A stretch of DNA of 64,000 nucleotides, from NCBI RefSeq assembly GCF_000968175.1, contig NZ_FO704551.1, forward strand, positions 248,001-312,000. The letters run 5' to 3'. Made by a program: the position numbers and the translations under genes. The notes beneath the pieces are model-generated. The model ran no database searches, was not told where the DNA came from, and saw nothing but the letters and a program-made list of their open reading frames with translations. The stretch is from Xenorhabdus poinarii G6. GTDB lineage: Bacteria; Pseudomonadota; Gammaproteobacteria; Enterobacterales; Enterobacteriaceae. Position 1 is the stretch's first letter; the number at the start of each line of letters is the position of its first letter. Below are positions 33,950 to 42,246 of this stretch, in pieces.

Positions 33950-35281
33950 ATGTTTCAAATCGCAAATTTCATGCCAGTTAATGGCACAGATTCTGTTTGG
34001 AAAAAAATATCTGAAACATCACAAAATGTAGATACTTCTGTCTTCCCTGATTTAATTAATCCACATGAAAATAAACATTTTTTTATTTTCGGCTCTGATG
34101 AGAATAACATAGTAAATTGTTACTTTGATGTCCAATACCAAATAATGGATTCAAAAAATAGTTGCTTCAGAATACTTGGAAGGTATCAAATTAATTTTGG
34201 ACGACTAGGTTTAGAAATTTATTTGGAAAATATAGAAACACTCAATCATAAAAAAGGGGATACAGTCAGCCTTGATTGGAAATCAAAGGAATTAACGTAC
34301 TTATTTCTTATTGGTGATGCTGGTTATTATATAGGGCCTGATATAAATGCTGAATCTTGGATGCAAGACCACCTTCATCTTTTAGGGAATCATTCACTAA
34401 AAGAGATCTGTATCCCAGGCTCTCACGATGCAGGAATGAGTGTCGTTACATGGAAAACATTTTTGGCTGCCGAATGTAATACATTAACTCAAACAAATAA
34501 TATCTTAGGGCAGTTGAAATTAGGCATAAGATATTTTGATATTAGACCTGCCCTTAGCGATGGGAAGTTTTTTACTGAGCATTTTAGTAAAGTTGGCATT
34601 TGGGAAGGTGCCCTTGGTGAATCAATAGAATCTATTATTAATGGAATTAATCTATTTGCAAAATACAATAATGAATTGATTATGATAAAACTTTCACATT
34701 CTCTTAATTTAGATGTCGGTTTCTTTGAGACATATCGTCCTTTTAACAAAGATCAGTGGTTTGATTTATTCGATCAATTATCTAACATTAATCATTTATT
34801 CTACCATAACGGTGTAGGTAACGTCTCCGACTCAACGATTAATACCCTGACCGCTAATGGAACGCGCACAGCCATTTTATTCTTTGTCGATAAAGAAGGA
34901 GAATCTGATGTTGATTTAGGTGAATATGAGGATGCAGGATTTTTTTACCTTAGTGAATTAGATATGTATGCTAAGTTTTCTAATTCAGATGATGATACTT
35001 TCATGATTCATGACCAAATTCAAAAGATGCATGACCATGCACCAACACAATACTTTGAAATACAGTGGACTCTGACTCAGCAAATTACAGAGGTTGCATC
35101 ATGTTCCACCGGGATTGGCTATAGTATTAGAGAATTAGGCGATATAGCAAATAATAAGTTGGTAGAAAATCTTCATCCGTATATCACAAAAACAGAATAT
35201 CCTAATATCATCCTTATCGATAATGTGAAAGATACAATATCGACAATATTATCCTTAGCGATCAATTGGAAGGTACTTTAA
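33950..35281 (+). CDS. Phosphatidylinositol-specific phospholipase C-like phosphodiesterase
   Basis: 443 residues. The N-terminal ~140 residues have no recognised domain and look beta-rich. From about 150 there is a PI-PLC X-type TIM barrel: IPGSHDAGMS (His159-Asp160), LGIRYFDIRPA (Asp197, Arg199) and FTEHFSKVG (His211). These are the positions of the two catalytic histidines and the Asp/Arg helpers of bacterial PI-PLC. Such enzymes cleave phosphatidylinositol or GPI anchors of eukaryotic membranes. There is no Sec signal peptide, so release would need another route. The gene is AT-rich compared with its surroundings and sits next to transposons, which points to transfer. A virulence or antipredation role is inference. 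Confidence 0.82.
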   Translation: MFQIANFMPVNGTDSVWKKISETSQNVDTSVFPDLINPHENKHFFIFGSDENNIVNCYFDVQYQIMDSKNSCFRILGRYQINFGRLGLEIYLENIETLNHKKGDTVSLDWKSKELTYLFLIGDAGYYIGPDINAESWMQDHLHLLGNHSLKEICIPGSHDAGMSVVTWKTFLAAECNTLTQTNNILGQLKLGIRYFDIRPALSDGKFFTEHFSKVGIWEGALGESIESIINGINLFAKYNNELIMIKLSHSLNLDVGFFETYRPFNKDQWFDLFDQLSNINHLFYHNGVGNVSDSTINTLTANGTRTAILFFVDKEGESDVDLGEYEDAGFFYLSELDMYAKFSNSDDDTFMIHDQIQKMHDHAPTQYFEIQWTLTQQITEVASCSTGIGYSIRELGDIANNKLVENLHPYITKTEYPNIILIDNVKDTISTILSLAINWKVL

Positions 35282-35369
35282 TGAAGACTCATACAGTGGC
35301 AGTATATTAATGGCATTTGCCAAAAATCTGTGCCATACTTTTTTAATCTCAAACAAGGGGTATGCCATT

Positions 35370-35864
35370 ATGTTTTACTCAAGATACTTAACTTATTTGG
35401 GGGCCATCAGTCTACTCTCCTCTGTCTTTGCGCTATCTGCCTTTGCACAAGCACAAGTACCCTCTCAACAATTATCTCCAAACCAGAAAAAATACCTTCA
35501 ACAGCAGATTAATGAACAAGTTATCGATAAATCTGCCCTATCAATGGTAGAGGGTTGGTCAGAGACCAAAAAAGTGGCAGAGTTTATTTGTCGCCCTTTT
35601 GCCTTACCCGTTATTCAGAAATATCATAAAGACGCGGATAAAGTTTTTCTTGGTATTGATTCACCAGAGGATATTAATCTCAAAAACACGTCTGAATTGG
35701 TCGGCATAGGTATGTACAGAACTGATGATGGCTGGCACAACATACGATTTTCCTGCAAGTTAGATGTCACCGGCAAAGCCCGGTCATTCAAGTTCGAAAA
35801 CATTGTGCCGCCAAAATTGCAAACCGGGCCAGGGCCTGTCATCCTTCCTCATAAGGAGAAGTAA
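35370..35864 (+). CDS. Secreted DUF930-like protein
   Basis: About 164 residues from the ATG at 35370 (AAGGGG upstream). A longer frame from 35310 would hide the signal peptide. Residues 1-26 are a typical signal peptide ending AFA. The mature part (FICRPFALPVIQKYHKDADKVFL ... GMYRTDDGWHNIRFSCKLD) follows the pattern of DUF930: a Cys before an Ala-Leu helix, then a tryptophan strand and a second Cys. The function is unknown. It is followed without gap by the LprI-like gene, so the two probably form one operon. Confidence 0.72.
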   Translation: MFYSRYLTYLGAISLLSSVFALSAFAQAQVPSQQLSPNQKKYLQQQINEQVIDKSALSMVEGWSETKKVAEFICRPFALPVIQKYHKDADKVFLGIDSPEDINLKNTSELVGIGMYRTDDGWHNIRFSCKLDVTGKARSFKFENIVPPKLQTGPGPVILPHKEK

Positions 35865-36191
35865 ATGAAATATCTCTGGTTTATGTTACTTATTTTCTCC
35901 CCACTGAGTTTTGCTGCCAGTTTTGACTGTGCAAAAGCTAAGGCACCGGATGAGAAAAGCATTTGTTCAAATCCAAAACTCAATGATCTGGATGTGGAGT
36001 TAAGTGTGAAATACCACTTTCTGCGTGGATTGTTTGCCATGGGTGTATCAGGCGAGATGTATGATAGCCAAAATGCCTGGCTGAAACAGCGCCAAAAATG
36101 CAAGGGAAATACAACCTGCCTGCTACAAAGTTACCGCCAACGCATTCATCAACTTGATATGCTGTATAAATCAATAGAGAAACCGATTTGA
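35865..36191 (+). CDS. LprI/DUF1311-like secreted protein
   Basis: 108 residues. A signal peptide of ~18 residues (MKYLWFMLLIFSPLSFAA) is followed by a small domain with four cysteines (C22, C34, C79, C85), LNDLDVELSVKY and WLKQRQKC. This is the pattern of LprI/DUF1311 proteins. A relative in Mycobacterium (LprI) inhibits lysozyme, so a periplasmic lysozyme-inhibitor role is possible but unproven. It starts immediately after the stop of the previous gene and is followed by a terminator. Confidence 0.8.
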   Translation: MKYLWFMLLIFSPLSFAASFDCAKAKAPDEKSICSNPKLNDLDVELSVKYHFLRGLFAMGVSGEMYDSQNAWLKQRQKCKGNTTCLLQSYRQRIHQLDMLYKSIEKPI

Positions 36192-36208
36192 TAATAATTC
36201 ATTGGAAC

Positions 36209-36241
36209 TCAAGGAAGGATTTTTTTCCTTGATTTATTTTT
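36209..36241 (+). terminator. Rho-independent terminator after the LprI-like gene
   Basis: Perfect 8-bp stem TCAAGGAA / TTCCTTGA (36209-36216 and 36225-36232) followed by TTTATTTTT. Confidence 0.75.
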
Positions 36242-36795
36242 AAAATCGGGTTGCCGCCGATTGCCGGTTTTAACCTATAGCAGAATAAGTATAACCTGAC
36301 GCAGTATACATGCCTCATAAGTAATATTACCTTGTCATTTGAATTTAGCTGTTATACCAGCCCGCCCCGGAGTAGCTTCCTGTTTTTATTTATAAAACAG
36401 AATATTAATCTTTTTTCTCAGCCCTGATTTATTTAACTGACCGCAAAGCAATCTAAGTACGCCACATGTTTTGATAAAATCATTATGTGCTAATTTTTCG
36501 CAATTTAAATGACACATTTTTTCAATTCACGCGGCGCGCTACAGGGAATTTACGTGTTAGTGATAATAATCGATACGTACATGAGCATTCGGCGTTTATA
36601 CCGGGTTATTTTTTTACCCCACGTAATGATACGTTTATTTTGTGAACTGTTACGCAATGAGAATGTAATAAAGTAACATACCTGATTTTTCTTCAAATCC
36701 CTTCGCATAATCAAGCAATGAGTCTGTTCATTTGTCTCCGGATCGTCAATATTTAACTTAGTTAAAAATAGGCGTGATATATAAATCAGGACATA
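36242..36795. other. Intergenic region, likely right edge of the accessory island
   Basis: About 550 AT-rich bases without a supported gene. A 7-bp hairpin CTGTTTT / AAAACAG near 36378 has no clear T run. A weak TATATA near 36776 could serve ppdA. In E. coli thyA precedes ppdA. Here that place holds the T6SS/Rhs/IS island, so the junction must lie in or near this stretch, but I see no tRNA, att repeat or integrase marking it. Confidence 0.5.
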
Positions 36796-37302
36796 ATGGT
36801 GTACAAAAATAGTAACAAGCACCAGGGATTTACATTATTGGAGCTAATGATCGCGATGATCATTATTTCGATTAGCTTATCCTGGGGATTATCTCATTGG
36901 GGAAAATATCAACATCGCCTGCATTTACAATCTGCAGTGAATAATGTGTTGTCTTTTATGGAAAGGCAGCAGGCTTTGGCAAACTATTTGAATCAGGATC
37001 GTACATTGTGGTTGGTCGCAGGGCAGGGTTGGTGTTTAGTCTCGTCAGTCACCAAAATGACTGATTGTAATGCGGGTGAAGGTGAGCGGGTGAACTCTCC
37101 CCATGAAGATGTCTTTTTGCCATTTTCCACAACGGATCATATTGATTTTTATGGCATCAGAAATACAGCCATGCCAGCGAGTTTCACTTTGGCAAATTCG
37201 GCAGGGGAAATTAGCGTTGTCATTTCAGGGCGCGGCCGGATCAGGACATGCAGCAATACCCTTAACCCGCTACCGAATTGCGAGGGAATAAAAAATTCAT
37301 GA
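36796..37302 (+). CDS. ppdA: Prepilin peptidase-dependent protein A (minor pseudopilin, GspH-like)
   Basis: 168 residues. The N-terminus has the class III prepilin signal QGFTLLELMIAM: cleavage after Gly11, methylated Phe12, Glu at +5, then a hydrophobic helix. Two C-terminal cysteines (CSNTLNPLPNC) probably form a disulphide. PpdA primes assembly of type II-secretion/type IV-like pili with PpdB, YgdB and PpdC. It starts an operon running into recC, with an ATGA overlap to ppdB. CAGGA lies before the start. Confidence 0.9.
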   Translation: MVYKNSNKHQGFTLLELMIAMIIISISLSWGLSHWGKYQHRLHLQSAVNNVLSFMERQQALANYLNQDRTLWLVAGQGWCLVSSVTKMTDCNAGEGERVNSPHEDVFLPFSTTDHIDFYGIRNTAMPASFTLANSAGEISVVISGRGRIRTCSNTLNPLPNCEGIKNS

Positions 37303-37910
37303 CTCTGACTATCTTTTGTTTTAAACAAAAACAGGCAGGATTTTCTTTATTGGAAATAGTGATTGCCTTGCTAATCAGCAGTGTGATTTTTATGGCTATG
37401 ACGAAAACGTATCCTGCACTATCAAATCAAATCCTCGATCTCTATCGTAAATATAGATTGCATTATTTAGTCAATAGGGTCGGCCATTTGATGGAGAAAG
37501 ATATTCGGCGGGCCGGTTATTGTCAGGAGAGAAAACAGTGTGAAGGCGATCCCTTGGTCATTAAAAATAAACATGCGGAAACAGAAAATTCCTGTTTTAT
37601 TGTTGCTTTTGATCTCAATTTAAATAACAGATGGGAAAAACCGGGTCATATTGAAGCTGAGTTTTTTGGTTATCGCTTAAATAATCGAACCCTTGAATGG
37701 AAGAGAGGGGCAGGAGATTGTCAGGAAAGTGGTTGGGAGCGGCTATTTGATCCAAAAGAGATCGTCATTGATACCTTTCATCTTGAAAAATCACGTGCAA
37801 AAGGGGGGATAATTTTTATCACTTTGTCCATGGAAGGTCATTGGCTGAAATCTTCATCAATTGTGCATCGTCAGCAAACAACGATTCGGCTGCGCAATAT
37901 CAGGGAATAA
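37299..37910 (+). CDS. ppdB: Prepilin peptidase-dependent protein B (minor pseudopilin)
   Basis: About 203 residues from the ATG at 37299, inside the ppdA stop. A TTG 21 bp upstream is less likely. The prepilin motif AGFSLLEIVIAL has Gly14 before the cleaved Phe15 and Glu19 at +5. The paired cysteines Cys-Gln-Glu-Arg-Lys-Gln-Cys fit E. coli PpdB. It is a member of the minor-pseudopilin operon. Confidence 0.9.
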   Translation: MTLTIFCFKQKQAGFSLLEIVIALLISSVIFMAMTKTYPALSNQILDLYRKYRLHYLVNRVGHLMEKDIRRAGYCQERKQCEGDPLVIKNKHAETENSCFIVAFDLNLNNRWEKPGHIEAEFFGYRLNNRTLEWKRGAGDCQESGWERLFDPKEIVIDTFHLEKSRAKGGIIFITLSMEGHWLKSSSIVHRQQTTIRLRNIRE

Positions 37911-37927
37911 ATAGATCAGGGCATGAA

Positions 37928-38392
37928 ATGCATATGGCAGAAGACAAGCAACAGGGCAATATTTTGCTGGTATCGATAATGATGCTATTGGCGCTGAGTT
38001 TGATGATGTTAAAAGCGCTCCACTATCAACAGCAAAGCGCGATGAGGATGATGTTGGATGAACAAAATTATTTGAATGCCTTTTTGCAGGCAGAATCTTC
38101 ACTGGCCTGGGGAAAAATCCAATTATGGCAGATTGATCAGCAAAAAATAAATGATTGGTTCTGCGTACAGCAAGCTGAATTTAATTTGAAAAGTTGTCTA
38201 AGGCATTATTCTGACAATGTGTTTCTCCTAAAAGGGATTGCGCAATGGACTTCAGGAGAAAAACTCGAACTTTATCAATGGATGAAACAGATGAAACCCT
38301 TAAATCAAGATACACTTATTGCTGTGCAACTCATGCCAGTTGAAAGCGGTTGGCTGGATTTTTGCCCGGTGTCTCAGGCCGAATTTTGTTAA
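37928..38392 (+). CDS. ygdB: YgdB-like minor pilin-operon protein (DUF2509)
   Basis: About 154 residues from the ATG at 37928, with CAGGG seven bases upstream. The longer frame (from 37841) lies inside ppdB and adds unrelated residues. A single hydrophobic N-terminal helix (NILLVSIMMLLALSLMML) resembles PilX-type minor pilins but lacks the GF..E prepilin site. The position between ppdB and ppdC identifies it as YgdB. Its stop overlaps the ppdC start (TAATG). Confidence 0.85.
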   Translation: MHMAEDKQQGNILLVSIMMLLALSLMMLKALHYQQQSAMRMMLDEQNYLNAFLQAESSLAWGKIQLWQIDQQKINDWFCVQQAEFNLKSCLRHYSDNVFLLKGIAQWTSGEKLELYQWMKQMKPLNQDTLIAVQLMPVESGWLDFCPVSQAEFC

Positions 38393-38769
38393 TGAAAATC
38401 CCCGGATTACGTGAGTGGCAAGCGGGCATGACTTTACCCGAAGTTATGGTGGCATCCGCTGTATTTGCGATCTCTTTATTGGGCTTAATGCGTTACCATC
38501 AGGGGCTGTCAGCCAACTTTCAGCAATATTGGGGGCAGCTCAAGGCGGTTCGATATGCGCATGATCAACTGGAACAATATGAACGTTGGGAAGGCCGGTT
38601 TGATCTACAGAAAACAGAGATTGAGGCATTGAAACAACAGGGATGGGAAATGGAATTTCAGCGAGAATTTTACGCATTGGGATGTTATAAGGCCATGATT
38701 AAACTGACAGTACATTATAATAAACCAAGTAAATTAGAGCGTTGGTTTTGTGCAAGTGGGGAGCATTGA
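38392..38769 (+). CDS. ppdC: Prepilin peptidase-dependent protein C (minor pseudopilin)
   Basis: About 125 residues, starting in the ygdB stop. The prepilin motif WQAGMTLPEVMVASAVFA shows Gly12 before the cleavage site and Glu17. Met at the mature +1 position is less common than Phe. It overlaps recC by a TGATG, so recC translation is coupled to the pseudopilin genes. Confidence 0.88.
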   Translation: MKIPGLREWQAGMTLPEVMVASAVFAISLLGLMRYHQGLSANFQQYWGQLKAVRYAHDQLEQYERWEGRFDLQKTEIEALKQQGWEMEFQREFYALGCYKAMIKLTVHYNKPSKLERWFCASGEH

Positions 38770-41700
38770 TGTTTAGCGTATATCATTCAAATCAACTCGA
38801 TATTCTTAAGGAGTTGATGGCGAACTTGATCGGGAATAATCCTCTGCCTGACCCATTTGACAAAGAAATCATTTTGGTTCAAAGCCCCGGAATGTCACAG
38901 TGGTTGCAGATTCAATTGGCAGAAAAATTGGGTATTGCGGCGAACATGGAATTTCCATTACCTGCCACCTTTATCTGGCAGATGTTTGCTCGGCTATTGC
39001 CCGATATTCCCCAGGATAGCGCTTTCAGTAAGGATGCCATGAAATGGAAATTGATGATCCTGCTGCCTGAGTTATTGACGGAGCCGGAGTTTTCAGCACT
39101 CAGGCATTACCTTGATCAAGACATCGATAAACGTAAAATCCACCAGTTGGCTGGCCGGATAGCTGACTTGTTTGACCAATATCTGGTTTATCGCCCACAG
39201 TGGTTAACATATTGGGAAAATGATCAACTCATTGATGGCCTTAGCAGCAATCAGTTATGGCAAAAAAGATTATGGTCTGCGCTGACAGAATATACACGCC
39301 AGCTACAACAACCTTTGGGGCACCGCGCTAATTTATACCATCGATTTATCACGATGTTGGAAGAAGGGAATTTTCCACCGGAGAAGCTTCCCCAACGCAT
39401 TTTTATTTGCGGCATTTCCGTATTACCCCCCACTTATCTGCAAGTATTTAAGGTGTTAGGCAAACATATTGATATTCATCTGATGTTTACGAATCCATGC
39501 CAATATTATTGGGGTGATATTCAGAGCTATGCATTTCTTGCCAGGCTGAATAGCCGTAAACCAAAACATTACAAAAACCAAAAATTGCTGGAACGGTTTA
39601 AAAATCCAGAAGGTGCACCATCGCTGTTTAATGCGGAGGGGGAGCAGGCGCTGAATAATCCATTATTGGCATCCTGGGGAAAACTGGGCCGGGATAATCT
39701 CTATTTGTTGTCACAATTAGAGCCTGATGCCGATATTCACGCTTTTGTGGAGCTGGAGTCTGATTGTCTCTTGCATCAAATTCAGCGGGATATTCTCAAT
39801 CTTGAAGATCATTCCCAGATTGGCTCTACCGAAAATACCTTTAACAATAGTCTGAAAAAACGTCCGATTGATTATGACGATCGCTCTCTGTCTTTTCATT
39901 CATGCCATAGCCCGCAGAGGGAGGTAGAAGTATTACAGGATCAAATTCTGCGTTTGCTGGATGATGACCCGTTACTGACACCAAGGGATATCATTGTGAT
40001 GATGGCAGATATCGATAGCTATACGCCTTATATTCAGGCTGTTTTTGGCAATGCTCCCAATGATCGTTATATCCCTTTTGCCATTTCTGACCGTAAAGCG
40101 CGTCAGGCGCATCCCGTCTTACAGGCGTTTATTACACTGCTGGATTTACCACAGAGTCGATTTACGGCAGAGCAGGTGTTGGCGTTATTAGAGGTTCCCG
40201 CGTTAGCCAACAAATTTGCGATTCAGGAGGAAGGGCTGCGTTTATTGCGGCGTTGGGTCAAAGAATCCGGGATTTGTTGGGGGTTGGATGATGACAATAT
40301 TGAGGCACTGTCATTGCCCGCTACGGGGCAGAATACCTGGCGTTTTGGTCTGACGCGTATGCTGTTGGGTTATGCAATGGACAGCCATGCCGGGCCGTGG
40401 AATAACGTTTTACCTTACGATGAATCCAGTGGGCTTGCCGCGGAACTCGCCGGGCAATTGGCAGAGTTTTTAATGGCGCTGAATCGCTGGCGTAAAATGT
40501 TGAGCGAAGAACAGCGGTTGGTGGATTGGCTGGCGATTTGCCCACAACTACTGGAAACTTTTTTCGAAGCAGATGATGAAATTGAACTGGTTCTGGCGCT
40601 GATTACGCAGCAATGGCAAAAAGTCGTGGATAATGGCCTGAATGCGCATTATGAAGACAGCATTCCTTTGGTATTGTTGCGTGATGAGTTGGCACTTCGT
40701 TTCGACGATGAGAAAATTAGTCAGCGTTTCCTTGCAGGTTCCCTGAATTTTTGTACCCTGATGCCGATGCGCTCCATCCCTTTTAAGGTGGTTTGCCTGC
40801 TAGGCATGAATGATGGGGTTTATCCAAGAACCCTCCCTCCTCTTGGGTTTGATCTTATGGCAGAGAAAACGCAGCGAGGGGACAGAAAGCGGCGTGATGA
40901 TGACCGTTATCTCTTTCTGGAAGCGTTGGTTTCAGCGGAACGGTTCCTCTCGATTAGTTACATCGGTAAATCAATTCGGGATGATACTCAGTGCAATCCA
41001 TCCGTATTAGTCAATGAACTACTGGATTATATTTGCCAGAGTTTTTGTCTGTCTGGTGATGAGATGTTGAATGTTGATGACAGTGCCGAAAATATCAGAA
41101 AACATTTACTTTCTCAGCATACTCGCGTGCCTTTTGCGGCGGAAAATTTCCTACCTCACCACCACTTGCAAAGTTATGCCACAGAATGGTTGCCTGCCGC
41201 GACGCGACAGGGGGATGTTGTGGCTGATTTTTGTCAGCCGATGGCATTTGATCGCAGTGAAATACACGAAGTGACCCTGGATGAATTAATCCGTTTTTAT
41301 CGACATCCTGTCAGGGCCTTTTTTCAGCAACGGCTAAAAGTTCATTTTGTCATTGAAGAGATGGAGTTGCCTGAAGAAGAGCCTTTTGTTCTGGATAATT
41401 TGCAGCGTTACCAATTCAACCAGCTATTGTTAAGCATTCTGATTGAGCAGGGCGCACCGGAATCGTTGTTCCATCACCTGCGTGCATCAGGAGGATTACC
41501 CTACGGCGCTTTTGGTGAAGTTTATTGGATGGCGCAATTGGAATCGATGCAGCCACTGGCGGATCGGGTGCGAAAAGAGAGAACAGATTCTTTTTCCATA
41601 GAACTCGATGAAAAGTTAGATGCTGTAATATTGACCGGAAAAATGAATCAGGTACAGCCTGATGGCATTTTACGTTGGCGGCCAGCGAACTTAACGGCCA

Positions 41701-42191
41701 ATGATGGTATCCAATTATGGATTGAACATCTTGCCTATTGTCTTTCCGGAGGAACCTGTGAAAGCCGCATGTATGGCACTGGTAAAAAAGGGAAACAAGA
41801 AAAGGAAGATAAAAAAGTGTCAGAATACCGCTTCTTACCATTATTGCAGGATGAAGCAAAACACTATCTTAACCAGTTGATAGAGGGTTATTTTCAGGGA
41901 ATGTCTGAACCGCTTCCCTTGTTTTACCGAAGTGGTTGGGCATGGCTGGTGGATTGTTTTGATCAAAAAACCGGGGACATTGATTTTAGTGAAGAAACTC
42001 AGCAAAGCGCTGAGAATAAATTGTTAGAACAATGGTTGGGAACACATGATAGAAAAGGGGAAAGTAGTGATCACTATGTTCAACGGGCATTCCGGCAGGT
42101 TGATCAAGGGCTTTTAGAACGAATGAAAGGTGAAATTCAGCACTATTTAGTACCGATGGCGCGCTGGTCAAGCGGGTCACTACTCAAATAG
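38769..42191 (+). CDS. recC: Exonuclease V subunit RecC
   Basis: 1140 residues (E. coli 1122) from the ATG at 38769. RecC is the inactive-helicase-like subunit of RecBCD. It splits the duplex with its pin and scans single strands for Chi. The start MFSVYHSNQLDILKELM and the blocks LVQSPGMSQWLQ and NFCTLMPMRSIPFKVVCLLGMNDGVYPR are characteristic. No frameshift is seen. It is followed after 55 bp by ptrA. Confidence 0.96.
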   Translation: MFSVYHSNQLDILKELMANLIGNNPLPDPFDKEIILVQSPGMSQWLQIQLAEKLGIAANMEFPLPATFIWQMFARLLPDIPQDSAFSKDAMKWKLMILLPELLTEPEFSALRHYLDQDIDKRKIHQLAGRIADLFDQYLVYRPQWLTYWENDQLIDGLSSNQLWQKRLWSALTEYTRQLQQPLGHRANLYHRFITMLEEGNFPPEKLPQRIFICGISVLPPTYLQVFKVLGKHIDIHLMFTNPCQYYWGDIQSYAFLARLNSRKPKHYKNQKLLERFKNPEGAPSLFNAEGEQALNNPLLASWGKLGRDNLYLLSQLEPDADIHAFVELESDCLLHQIQRDILNLEDHSQIGSTENTFNNSLKKRPIDYDDRSLSFHSCHSPQREVEVLQDQILRLLDDDPLLTPRDIIVMMADIDSYTPYIQAVFGNAPNDRYIPFAISDRKARQAHPVLQAFITLLDLPQSRFTAEQVLALLEVPALANKFAIQEEGLRLLRRWVKESGICWGLDDDNIEALSLPATGQNTWRFGLTRMLLGYAMDSHAGPWNNVLPYDESSGLAAELAGQLAEFLMALNRWRKMLSEEQRLVDWLAICPQLLETFFEADDEIELVLALITQQWQKVVDNGLNAHYEDSIPLVLLRDELALRFDDEKISQRFLAGSLNFCTLMPMRSIPFKVVCLLGMNDGVYPRTLPPLGFDLMAEKTQRGDRKRRDDDRYLFLEALVSAERFLSISYIGKSIRDDTQCNPSVLVNELLDYICQSFCLSGDEMLNVDDSAENIRKHLLSQHTRVPFAAENFLPHHHLQSYATEWLPAATRQGDVVADFCQPMAFDRSEIHEVTLDELIRFYRHPVRAFFQQRLKVHFVIEEMELPEEEPFVLDNLQRYQFNQLLLSILIEQGAPESLFHHLRASGGLPYGAFGEVYWMAQLESMQPLADRVRKERTDSFSIELDEKLDAVILTGKMNQVQPDGILRWRPANLTANDGIQLWIEHLAYCLSGGTCESRMYGTGKKGKQEKEDKKVSEYRFLPLLQDEAKHYLNQLIEGYFQGMSEPLPLFYRSGWAWLVDCFDQKTGDIDFSEETQQSAENKLLEQWLGTHDRKGESSDHYVQRAFRQVDQGLLERMKGEIQHYLVPMARWSSGSLLK

Positions 42192-42246
42192 TCTCTTATT
42201 GGGAAAGTTTATTTTTTGTTTAAGTCATTAGGGAGAGTATTAGGTT

